DNA of 35,287 nt from assembly GCA_019136655.1 (NCBI GenBank), contig JAGVTU010000011.1, forward strand, positions 1-35,287, written 5' to 3'. Below are positions 24,230 to 31,628 of this stretch, piece after piece. The translations under genes and the position numbers were made by a program. The stretch's first letter is position 1, and every line of letters begins with the position of its first letter. The DNA is from Bacteroidota bacterium. GTDB taxonomy: Bacteria > Bacteroidota > Bacteroidia > AKYH767-A > OLB10. The notes under the pieces were generated by a model that did not search any database, was not told the DNA's origin, and worked only from the letters and a program-made list of their open reading frames with translations.

Positions 24230-25507
24230 TTATACTTTCACTGTTTTGGATTCGGAATAAAAACAATAACAACAAAATCCTATCCAGCTGAAAAGAATAG
24301 AATTATATGCCCAGATGGAGCTGATAAAAGAAAAGAGAAAAAAGGCCAATATTCCTGACAGAATTGCTGCTGAAGTGAGGCTTCCTCTTCTGGAACGTTC
24401 AAAAAAATACTTGGATAAAAAACCTAATAATGCAAAAACAATCAAGGTGCCTGAAAAACCGAAATCATCCATAAGAAAACGAAAGGCAGTGTAAATATTC
24501 GAAAATGCCATCTGATGATTTACGTCTATAGTCGTTTCATAAATTCCAACTTTGCGTTCAGATACTCCAAATAATTCTGAAAGCCCTGCAAATGTAAAGG
24601 AGCCACTGTTATCAACAGGCAAAACGGATTCCACATCATACCATGAGCTATACCCAGAAACATTACCCGAAAACCAAACCTTGAGATAATTGGTTACAAA
24701 ACTAAACTGTCCACTGTCATTCAGGTTGAGCTTCATTCTGAATGACTGAGAAATTATAAATGCCGAAAGTAAAAGAAAAATGCCCGCTGCTCCTATAATT
24801 AAATTTCTTTTGCTGAATAACACCGGATGATTTCTCTGATAAAAAGGTTTAAAAGCAAAATAGGAGCCTCCGATAATTACAAACATATAGAGCATAACTG
24901 ACCGCGCAGTATAAAAAACAGAAAACAATACAATAGGAAGAATTAAAAGTGCTATCCATATTTTCTGGCTTTTTGTAGTCTTTCCTGCGAGTAACATTCC
25001 TGCAACAAAAGAAGTAATATAGCTGATGGTAATACACAACATAATAGGAGAGCTTAATCTGACACCGGCATATCGCTCAGCACTGACTTTAAATGAGGCT
25101 TCTGAAAAGCTCTGAAAATTAAAAATAGTACTTAATGTCAATCCTGAGTATTGCAACAGTAAAATAAGTGCAGTGAATCCAGACAGTACTCCGACTTTAA
25201 TAATTAACTCATGTAGTGCAAAATTTCCTGTGTTTAACAGTTGAGCATCTACAGTTTGAGATTTTATATTCTTAAAAACCAAAGCCAACCTGCCTCCACA
25301 AAAAAATACTGTTACAAACAATAAAATGGACAGTAATGCAGGCACTGAAAAATAATAATCCTGAGCTGAGAAAATGGAAAAAACGATTATAAAATTCCAG
25401 ATTAAGGCAAACAATGAAGCAGGTGCATACCAGCTTTTCTCAGTATATCTGATAAAAAGTGTCACCAGTGTTTGTGCGACTAAGAGAATCAGAAAATCAT
25501 TTCTCAT
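24230..25507 (-). CDS. Wzy-like O-antigen polymerase
   Basis: This 425-residue protein has about 11-12 hydrophobic helices and a large loop at about 260-345 (SFRMKLNLNDSGQFSFVTNY, then the Trp/Tyr-rich YSSWYDVESVLP). This layout fits oligosaccharide-repeat-unit polymerases, which are defined by topology more than motifs. Its ATG overlaps the end of the flippase gene by 11 bases, a sign of translational coupling. It would polymerise lipid-linked repeat units in the periplasm. Sequence divergence in this family keeps the call inferential. Confidence 0.72.
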   Translation of the reverse strand: MRNDFLILLVAQTLVTLFIRYTEKSWYAPASLFALIWNFIIVFSIFSAQDYYFSVPALLSILLFVTVFFCGGRLALVFKNIKSQTVDAQLLNTGNFALHELIIKVGVLSGFTALILLLQYSGLTLSTIFNFQSFSEASFKVSAERYAGVRLSSPIMLCITISYITSFVAGMLLAGKTTKSQKIWIALLILPIVLFSVFYTARSVMLYMFVIIGGSYFAFKPFYQRNHPVLFSKRNLIIGAAGIFLLLSAFIISQSFRMKLNLNDSGQFSFVTNYLKVWFSGNVSGYSSWYDVESVLPVDNSGSFTFAGLSELFGVSERKVGIYETTIDVNHQMAFSNIYTAFRFLMDDFGFSGTLIVFALLGFLSKYFFERSRRGSLTSAAILSGILAFFLFSFISSIWAYNSILFSWIGFCCYCFYSESKTVKV

Positions 25508-26744
25508 TATTGTGCTCCTCTGGTTTTAATTCATTTCTTGAATAAAGATAAACATAAACAGCGTAAAATAATGTGGCGATTAAGGTAGTGAAACCACAAA
25601 CATATATTCCATATTTGGGAATCAGCATAAAATTCAGAATGACATTGAGCGTAATGGCAATGAGAATACCTAAAATCAGTTTGAGTTGAAGCTGATTAAA
25701 TTCTAATGGTTTTTGAATAATCATACTTAATTGCCAGAGAATGGAACTGATGGCCAATGGAAGGAAAACAACAGTGAAATTCTGAATTTCTAATTTAAGG
25801 ATTGTGCCAAAAACATAATCTTTAAAAAGATAAAGCAATCCAAAAATAACTAAGCTTAATGTCAATTCTTTGAGGATAGTAATTTTCATTAGCTGACCTG
25901 CTTCATGCTTTTTGTTTTCATTCCAGTATTTGGCAATGGATGGATGAAATGCCAGCAGAATAGGCAAGGTCAGAAAGCCACTGACTTTATAAATTAAATC
26001 ATATACTGCACTGTATTTGCCAACAGCATCGTAATCTAAATAGTATTTGATAACATATCTGTCGGCAATATTGAAAACATTAGATATCAGCAGCCATAGC
26101 GTTAATGGAACACCGTAGGAAAATATCTGTACTATAAATGATTTGTTCAGTGGAATAAAATTCACCTTACGGTTTTTAATGATCCATGCAGCTAATAAAA
26201 ACATCACCAGTAACAAACTCAGGAAGATGGGCAGAAAGAAAGTTGTGAAATCTCTTCCGGCAGTGTAGAGTATAAATAAAACTCCCAGAATAATGCTGAA
26301 AACATTATAAGATGATTCAATGAATGAATATTGTGTGGCTTTGAACTGAGCTTGTAAGAGTGTGAGTTCAATTAAAAATAACCCAAACATCATGGAGAAA
26401 GCGATGTAGGTCAGAAGAGGTAAAGTCTGAAGATTAAAATAATAAATTCCAGAAAGCAAAGAGATGAACAATGCAATAAGTGATGAATAAAAACCTATCT
26501 GCAGAAAATCACCTCTTACCAGTTCAATATTTTTCTTAAATGAGTGAAAATAGCGTAAAATACCTTGCTGAATCCAACCTACTGAAAGGGAAGCTATAAT
26601 TAATGCAGTGTTATAAACCAGATTAAATTTTCCGTATTCAGAAGAGCCAATTAATCTGATTCCAAAAATTATTATTAGCAATTGTGTAATTGCAGGAAAT
26701 AATTTACCGATGAAATAAATAATTATATTCCGGTTCTGATTCAT
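25497..26744 (-). CDS. Wzx-like oligosaccharide flippase
   Basis: This 415-residue protein has about 12 membrane helices in the MATE/MOP-like polysaccharide-transporter pattern. The N-terminus, NIIIYFIGKLFPAITQLLIIIFGIRLIGSSEYGKFNLVY, carries the family's typical LIGSSEYGKF motif at about 31-40. It flips lipid-linked repeat units across the inner membrane. It overlaps the Wzz-like gene upstream by 4 bases (ATGA) and the Wzy-like gene downstream by 11 bases, giving a tight wzz-wzx-wzy order. A second flippase gene sits at 27507-28757. Confidence 0.82.
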   Translation of the reverse strand: MNQNRNIIIYFIGKLFPAITQLLIIIFGIRLIGSSEYGKFNLVYNTALIIASLSVGWIQQGILRYFHSFKKNIELVRGDFLQIGFYSSLIALFISLLSGIYYFNLQTLPLLTYIAFSMMFGLFLIELTLLQAQFKATQYSFIESSYNVFSIILGVLFILYTAGRDFTTFFLPIFLSLLLVMFLLAAWIIKNRKVNFIPLNKSFIVQIFSYGVPLTLWLLISNVFNIADRYVIKYYLDYDAVGKYSAVYDLIYKVSGFLTLPILLAFHPSIAKYWNENKKHEAGQLMKITILKELTLSLVIFGLLYLFKDYVFGTILKLEIQNFTVVFLPLAISSILWQLSMIIQKPLEFNQLQLKLILGILIAITLNVILNFMLIPKYGIYVCGFTTLIATLFYAVYVYLYSRNELKPEEHNNEK

Positions 26745-27421
26745 TCAGAATTTTTGTTTCTGAACTGATGAATAACTATTGCAGCAAAAATTCCCAGTAT
26801 CAGAAGTATAAGGTTTATCTTGATTAATTTTGATTTGCCGCCTTCTTTTATGAAAACGACAGATTCACTGTTGAAAGGTGAAATCTCAAAATCTTTATAG
26901 ACATTTATTTTCTGATAATTAAGAGTGAAAATGTTTAACTCAGCTTCCCTTGACTGAAACTCTATTTGGTATTTCAACTCTTCATTCACACCGGCTGCTT
27001 TCAGACTGTCGGAGATTTTTAGAAAATCTTTCTGGTTTTGTAAAAGACTGTTTATTTCAGAAATCCGCTGATAATAATGCATGCGTATGATAGAATCATT
27101 CATCACCATATCAATAATTTTCGGACAGCTTTTAGCAACAGCATTGCTGTCTGCTGATTCTGCATAGACTTCATAAATATAATTGTCCTCATTGCGATAA
27201 GAGCGATAAGATTCTTTCACTTGAGGATTTGTTTGATTATTCTGTGACGTATATAAACTCAAAATGGTATTGAGCCTGTCATAGGCCATTGCCTTGGTTC
27301 TTATTTTAACAGTTCCACGGTAATAATCAGAATCATTTTTGTGATTTAAATAATAATATACATTACCTCCGACAATCACCAGCAGTATAATCCATAGTTG
27401 TTTTTTGAAAGTATTAATCAT
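26741..27421 (-). CDS. Wzz-like chain-length determinant protein
   Basis: This 226-residue protein has two membrane segments, at about 9-25 (LWIILLVIVGGNVYYYL) and 200-220 (INLILLILGIFAAIVIHQF), flanking a periplasmic helical domain. That is the standard Wzz/PCP topology. The N-terminal beta-like stretch (YYRGTVKIRTKAM) also fits. It is shorter than many Wzz proteins and has no attached tyrosine kinase domain. It is the first gene of the wzz-wzx-wzy unit and has a -7 match (27466-27473) upstream. Strong topology, weak motif content. Confidence 0.65.
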   Translation of the reverse strand: MINTFKKQLWIILLVIVGGNVYYYLNHKNDSDYYRGTVKIRTKAMAYDRLNTILSLYTSQNNQTNPQVKESYRSYRNEDNYIYEVYAESADSNAVAKSCPKIIDMVMNDSIIRMHYYQRISEINSLLQNQKDFLKISDSLKAAGVNEELKYQIEFQSREAELNIFTLNYQKINVYKDFEISPFNSESVVFIKEGGKSKLIKINLILLILGIFAAIVIHQFRNKNSE

Positions 27422-27465
27422 AGAACTTTTATTAAATTACCCGAAACATAGAGCAAACCAAATCA

Positions 27466-27473
27466 CAAAACTA
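27466..27473 (-). promoter_or_regulatory. Candidate -7 promoter element for the wzz-wzx-wzy unit
   Basis: The minus strand reads TAGTTTTG, matching TAnnTTTG, with a leader of about 38 bases before the ATG at 27421. It sits in the 85-base gap after the second flippase gene and would give the cluster its own promoter apart from rny. Confidence 0.4.
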
Positions 27474-27506
27474 ATACAATAGGACTTCTTAAATTAAGGT
27501 AAATTT

Positions 27507-28757
27507 TTAGTTTTTAACAGATGAATAAATCCACAAAACTGATAAAGCGTAAATAATGGATTGTGAAAATGAAAAAGTCATTATGGATTCAGTGATCCCT
27601 ATATTAAAAATGCGGCAGGCAGCCAATGAAATGGCAAGTGTGATTATTGCTAAAACATTCCATGCAAGCCATTGACGTTGCTTTCCAATTATTACCGGCA
27701 CCTGTGAGATAGGAGTTCTTATAAAATCAAGAAAAAACCAGGGGGCAAGTATTCTTGCAAATTGTCCCGACTCGCGCCATTGATCGCCAAATACAAATGC
27801 AAAAATATCAGGACCTGTAATTGCCAATATCAATACGATGGGCAGTGCAACGACAGCAGTTCTGAGAATAGATTTCTTGATAAGAGGCTGAATGTTTTTA
27901 CCTTCATTATACTGATGTGCCGCTTCCTGCAAAAATATCTGCCCGATGCTGTATCCGATAAGATTGAAAGGTGCCTGCAATACGCGCATTGTCATTCCAT
28001 ATAACCCCACCACAGCCTGACTGAAAAAGAATGTGAGAAAGTAAATTACACCGTTAATAAGTAGCATATCGGCAAAGGCTTGCCAGAGATTTACCTTTGG
28101 AAACACATCGTATTTACGGGCTGTCTCTAACAATTTTGCATTTTTAAGATTGAAAGAAAACGGAGCATTGCTTTTCTGAATGCTGATGTATAAAATAACC
28201 ATCGCTGCAATACCACCTGAAACAAATCCTGCCAATAAACCAAATGAAATATATCCCAATAATGCAGCCGCAAGTATCACACCATTGGTAATAATTGAAT
28301 TAATGATTCGATAACGCGAAATCAGTTTATAATTTTTATGACGGTTGGCCCAGTTGAGCATTGCCTGATACGAGCCATTTGCAAGTGTCATCACCGGTAG
28401 TAGCCACAGCCAGTTGGATAAATCCTGATTGCCTGAAATAAACAGGTTAAAAATGGTTACTCCTGCAAGTGATAACAGAGCAGTAAGCAATGTTATTTTA
28501 AGGCTTAACTGCAGTAATGCTGATGCCTCATCAGTGGTGCGTGCCGGAATTATGGCAAACTCATAACGCAGGCAAACTACTACAGAAAGTGCACTAAGAA
28601 TACTCATAAAGACAGCTAATAAGCCGAATTCGTGAGGAGAATAGTAACGAGAAAAAACAGGAGAGAGTGCAAGAGCTATAAACTGGGCTGACGCACTTCC
28701 TGTAACTAAAATTGTCAGGTTGCGGATATATTCAGAGCGTAGTGCAGATCCGCGCAT
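27507..28757 (-). CDS. Second Wzx-like oligosaccharide flippase
   Basis: I prefer the ATG at 28757 (416 residues, MRGSALRSEYIRN); a TTG two codons upstream is also possible. There are about 12-14 hydrophobic helices with the flippase signature FSRYYSPHEFGLLAVFMSIL (about 32-51). It is divergent from the other flippase in the cluster, so the two are unlikely to be recent duplicates. The start lies 13 bases after the rny stop on the same strand, so rny transcripts may run into it. It probably exports a second glycan or is a remnant of an older cluster. Confidence 0.82.
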   Translation of the reverse strand: MRGSALRSEYIRNLTILVTGSASAQFIALALSPVFSRYYSPHEFGLLAVFMSILSALSVVVCLRYEFAIIPARTTDEASALLQLSLKITLLTALLSLAGVTIFNLFISGNQDLSNWLWLLPVMTLANGSYQAMLNWANRHKNYKLISRYRIINSIITNGVILAAALLGYISFGLLAGFVSGGIAAMVILYISIQKSNAPFSFNLKNAKLLETARKYDVFPKVNLWQAFADMLLINGVIYFLTFFFSQAVVGLYGMTMRVLQAPFNLIGYSIGQIFLQEAAHQYNEGKNIQPLIKKSILRTAVVALPIVLILAITGPDIFAFVFGDQWRESGQFARILAPWFFLDFIRTPISQVPVIIGKQRQWLAWNVLAIITLAISLAACRIFNIGITESIMTFSFSQSIIYALSVLWIYSSVKN

Positions 28758-28770
28758 GAACAACTATTGG

Positions 28771-30330
28771 TTACTTAGCATAATTTACCGCACGCTTCTC
28801 GCGAATGACAGTAACTTTTACCTGACCGGGATAGGTCATTTCTGTTTGAATGCGCTGAGCTAAATCAAAACTTAAAGTATCTGCCTGCTGATCGCTTACT
28901 TTTTCACTTTCAACAATTACACGCAATTCGCGACCTGCCTGAATGGCAAATGATTTTTCAACACCGGGGTAGGTGAGTGCAAGTGCTTCAAGATCCTTTA
29001 ATCGTTTGATATATTGTTCAACAATTTCTCTTCTTGCTCCCGGACGTGCACCTGAAATAGCGTCACAAACCTGTACAATTGGACTTATCAGGCTTGTCAT
29101 TTCTATCTCATCGTGATGTGCTCCAATGGCATTGCATACTTCAGCATTTTCTTTGTGCTTCTCAGCCCATTTCATACCAAGAATAGCATGTGGTAATTCG
29201 GGTTCATCATCGGGCACTTTTCCAATATCGTGTAACAAGCCTGCACGTTTGGCAAGTTTCACATTCAGGCCAAGTTCACTTGCCATGATAGCACAAAGGT
29301 TGGCCACTTCGCGAGAGTGCTGCAACAGATTTTGTCCGTATGAAGAACGGTATTTCATTCTTCCTACCATACGTATCAGCTCAGGAGCAAGTCCGTGAAT
29401 TCCCAGATCTATACAGGTGCGTTTTCCGGTTTCGATAATTTCTTCTTCAAGTTGTCTGCGTACTTTATTTACTACTTCTTCAATACGCGCAGGGTGAATA
29501 CGTCCGTCACTCACCAACTGATGCAGAGCAAGGCGTGCAAGTTCTCTGCGTACAGGATCAAATCCTGAAAGGATAATTGCTTCAGGTGTATCATCCACAA
29601 TAATTTCAATTCCGGTGGCAGCTTCAAGAGCACGAATGTTACGTCCTTCACGGCCAATTACGCGGCCTTTGATGTCGTCATTTTCTATATTGAAAACAGT
29701 TACTGAATTTTCAACAGCTTGCTCTGTAGCCACACGCTGTATGGTTTGAATAACGATGCGTTTGGCTTCTTTGTTGGCAGTAAGCTTTGCCTCGTCCATA
29801 ATATCTTTGATGTAGGACTGTGCCTGAGTGCGTGCTTCTGCTTTCAGGTTTTCCATCAGGTGAGTTTTGGCTTCTTCCTGGCTTATTCCTGAAATTTTCT
29901 CCAATGCCTGCACATGTTTCTGCAACGATTTATCAACCTCTTGTTTTTTGGCTTCAACAATCTGCATCTGGCTGCGAAGGTTTGCCTGCATGGCTTCATA
30001 CTCCTGATGTTTACGTGAGTTTTGTTCCAGCTTTTGATTAAGGTCTCTTTCTTTCTGACGAATACGATTTTCTGAATCAGCAACTTTCTTATCCTTTTCA
30101 GCAATCATTTTTTCGTGTTCAGTTTTCAGCTGATAGAATTTGTCTTTTGCTTCCATCAGTTTATCTTTCTTAATGACTTCACCTTTAGCTTCAGCTTCTT
30201 TTATGAGGGCATCAGCTTTTTCCTGTGCGGCTTTTATGATTACAGCATTGTTTTTCTTAGTCACTAAAAAAGTAATCAGCGCTGCAACAATTGCTGCACC
30301 GGCTGCTATTCCTATTGTAATTGGCTCCAT
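28771..30330 (-). CDS. rny: Ribonuclease Y
   Basis: This 519-residue endoribonuclease starts mRNA decay at the inner membrane. The domains are in the standard order. There is an N-terminal membrane segment ([20 protein letters not shown], about 4-23) and a long charged coiled coil (about 30-190). A KH domain at about 208-270 contains [20 protein letters not shown]. An HD phosphohydrolase domain at about 335-430 carries [24 protein letters not shown] and [10 protein letters not shown]. The C-terminal domain closes with [21 protein letters not shown]. All catalytic residues are present. Upstream genes on the strand are zapA and a coiled-coil gene. The gap to zapA is 156 bases and contains palindromes, and the polysaccharide flippase follows 13 bases after the stop. 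Confidence 0.96.
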   Translation of the reverse strand: MEPITIGIAAGAAIVAALITFLVTKKNNAVIIKAAQEKADALIKEAEAKGEVIKKDKLMEAKDKFYQLKTEHEKMIAEKDKKVADSENRIRQKERDLNQKLEQNSRKHQEYEAMQANLRSQMQIVEAKKQEVDKSLQKHVQALEKISGISQEEAKTHLMENLKAEARTQAQSYIKDIMDEAKLTANKEAKRIVIQTIQRVATEQAVENSVTVFNIENDDIKGRVIGREGRNIRALEAATGIEIIVDDTPEAIILSGFDPVRRELARLALHQLVSDGRIHPARIEEVVNKVRRQLEEEIIETGKRTCIDLGIHGLAPELIRMVGRMKYRSSYGQNLLQHSREVANLCAIMASELGLNVKLAKRAGLLHDIGKVPDDEPELPHAILGMKWAEKHKENAEVCNAIGAHHDEIEMTSLISPIVQVCDAISGARPGARREIVEQYIKRLKDLEALALTYPGVEKSFAIQAGRELRVIVESEKVSDQQADTLSFDLAQRIQTEMTYPGQVKVTVIREKRAVNYAK

Positions 30331-30486
30331 TTGTTCTTGAATAAAAGATTACTTCCGGCATGCCGGAATAGTTAAACATTGTTTGATTTGAAACTAACAA
30401 CCAAACAGTTTCCGGAAAAATTCCGAAAAGCACGTTGATAAAACGAAAAAAACAGATGATAAGTCTATCTCAGAGCAAAAGGCAGG
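30331..30486 (-). ncRNA. Candidate structured RNA or leader between zapA and rny
   Basis: On the minus strand this 156-base gap contains TTCCGGAA (30417-30410) and, later, the perfect 16-base palindrome TTCCGGCATGCCGGAA (30368-30353). In between, AAAC/GTTT, TTTG/CAAA and TTG/CAA can nest to form a long bulged hairpin. In Escherichia coli the gene directly downstream of zapA is ssrS (6S RNA), and a long bulged hairpin is the 6S form, so a 6S-like RNA is conceivable. No promoter or terminator is seen. It may equally be an rny leader. Confidence 0.25.
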
Positions 30487-30795
30487 TTACGAGTTGAAAA
30501 GCTGGGGTTGCGACAGATAACCATTTAACAAACTATCTAAAGATTCCAGTTTTTCTAACCTGACGTTTTCATTTTTTGCTCCTGCATTCTGCAAGCCGAT
30601 GAGTTCCCCCGCAACACTAAATGCGCACATTGCCAGAATATCCTGATTGTCATTTACTGAATACAATCGTTTCAAGGCAGATATCTTATCATTAATAAGT
30701 TTTTCTGCTTTTATGATATTCTCTTTTTCAGTAACCGGAACCTTGATATTCAGTTCGCGATTACCTACATGTATTTGCATAGATACGGTTTCCAT
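30487..30795 (-). CDS. zapA: Cell division protein ZapA
   Basis: This 102-residue protein is of normal ZapA length. The N-terminal part, VSMQIHVGNRELNIKVPVTEKENIIKAEKLIN, is the ZapA beta-beta-helix core. ISALKRLYSVNDNQDILAMCAFSVAGELIG is the dimer-forming helical region. It stabilises FtsZ filaments at the division site. Two starts are possible, ATG at 30795 or at 30780 (MQIHVG); I keep the first. It lies 4 bases downstream of a coiled-coil gene, as in other Bacteroidota, and upstream of rny. Confidence 0.9.
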   Translation of the reverse strand: METVSMQIHVGNRELNIKVPVTEKENIIKAEKLINDKISALKRLYSVNDNQDILAMCAFSVAGELIGLQNAGAKNENVRLEKLESLDSLLNGYLSQPQLFNS

Positions 30796-30799
30796 CTTA

Positions 30800-31135
30800 T
30801 TACTTGTCTAGTAAAGCAAGACATTTATCTATTTCCTTCACATATTCATCTATCCGTGTCTTCAGAAATTTATTCTCTTCTTTTGTTTCTGTAGTTTCAC
30901 TGGTGGCTAAATTAAGAACTTTATTCTTATCCTCCAAGTTAGCCAACTCTACTTTCTGAGCTTCAAGCTGTTGCTCATAATTGCTGATGGTTTCTTTCAG
31001 CTTCTTAATTTCATCAGAAAGTTGACGGTTTTCTTCTTCAAACATAGCTTTTTCTTCAGCTATATTTTTATTAAATTCTATCAGTTTTTGAATTTTAACC
31101 TCGATAGCTTTTATTTTTTCGAATTGCTGATCCAT
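30800..31135 (-). CDS. Small coiled-coil protein upstream of zapA
   Basis: This 111-residue protein is almost entirely a charged heptad-like coiled coil (EEKAMFEEENRQLSDEIKKL, ENKFLKTRIDEYVKEIDKCL), with no signal peptide or membrane span. It is 4 bases from zapA, so co-transcribed. Coiled-coil proteins at this position in Bacteroidota are plausible ZapB-like partners of ZapA, but sequence similarity to ZapB cannot be judged here. A possible weak promoter (TTG, 16 bases, TAATGTTG on the minus strand, 31246-31220) precedes it. Confidence 0.7.
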   Translation of the reverse strand: MDQQFEKIKAIEVKIQKLIEFNKNIAEEKAMFEEENRQLSDEIKKLKETISNYEQQLEAQKVELANLEDKNKVLNLATSETTETKEENKFLKTRIDEYVKEIDKCLALLDK

Positions 31136-31403
31136 AAATAATTGATTTTTTATTTGTTATTGATAGGCTAAAAATATTGATTGAAGGTCAAATTGCAGCC
31201 GTCCTGATTCAATTTTTAGCAACATTACTTTGTTAATATTGGTCAATAGTGCTTAAAAGGTATGGCGATAAAAGCTTTGATGTTGATGTATAAAGTCATT
31301 CAGACACCATAAGGCCTTTAAACAGGAGCTATAAAATCTTAAATAATGGCTCTGTTTTATCTTTTGCGTAAAAACTCTTACAGGGATTTAGCCGGATGTA
31401 TGG

Positions 31404-31436
31404 AAACAAAAAACTGCTCCCTGAGAGGGAGCAGTT
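31404..31436 (-). terminator. Orphan leftward intrinsic terminator
   Basis: AACTGCTCCCT (31412-31422), a GAG loop, then AGGGAGCAGTT (31426-31436) form a perfect 11-base-pair stem. On the minus strand it is followed by TTTTTTGTTT, while on the plus strand the downstream bases are CTTCATTT. It therefore terminates leftward transcription, yet no annotated minus-strand gene lies to its right in the window. Confidence 0.75.
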
Positions 31437-31504
31437 CTTCATTTAACCAAATTTCAACCAATTATCGACAAAAAACTTACAAATGCAATGGTAATGTAGA
31501 GTTA

Positions 31505-31599
31505 GCCAATCGTTGCCTCGCATGTAGCATATTTTGCTTGCGTTGGCACGGGAAAATAAAATCAAATCAACAACAGTTTATTTTCAAATAGCGTGCCAA
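31505..31599. ncRNA. Candidate structured RNA or leader, competing hairpins
   Basis: Hairpin A (31505-31547) pairs GCCAA (31505-31509) with TTGGC (31543-31547), with inner arms CGCA/TGCG and AGCA/TGCT. Hairpin B (31543-31599) pairs TTGGCACG (31543-31550) with CGTGCCAA (31592-31599) and AAAATAAA with TTTATTTT inside. TTGGC is shared, so A and B exclude one another. On the plus strand this could be a regulatory leader; on the minus strand, with the terminator at 31404-31436, it could be part of a small RNA of about 200 bases. Confidence 0.4.
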
Positions 31600-31604
31600 A
31601 AAAA

Positions 31605-31628
31605 ATGTCAAACCAAAATTTAAATTAA
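31605..31628 (+). CDS. Possible 7-codon leader ORF
   Basis: ATG TCA AAC CAA AAT TTA AAT TAA encodes MSNQNLN. It is in frame with, and its stop directly touches, the ATG of the giant surface protein at 31629. This could allow translational coupling, but an ATG this close in AT-rich sequence may be chance. Confidence 0.2.
   Translation: MSNQNLN

Larger units (their letters stand above)
31136..31628. other. 493-base divergent intergenic region with structured elements
   Basis: No credible protein gene is present. From left to right it holds the upstream region of the coiled-coil-zapA-rny operon, a perfect terminator hairpin facing left (31404-31436), two overlapping hairpins (31505-31547 and 31543-31599), and a 7-codon leader ORF (31605-31628) ending at the ATG of the giant surface gene. 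A plus-strand 81-codon ORF through the hairpin is not believable. I saw no tRNA. Confidence 0.6.

Noticed and set aside
31346..31591. 81-codon plus-strand ORF in the 493-base intergenic region
   Set aside because: It runs through the perfect terminator hairpin and both leader hairpins, and its composition (many Ser, Asn, Cys) does not look like a real protein.
31543..31610. Hairpin before the giant gene as a plus-strand terminator
   Set aside because: It is followed by a run of A, not T, on the plus strand.
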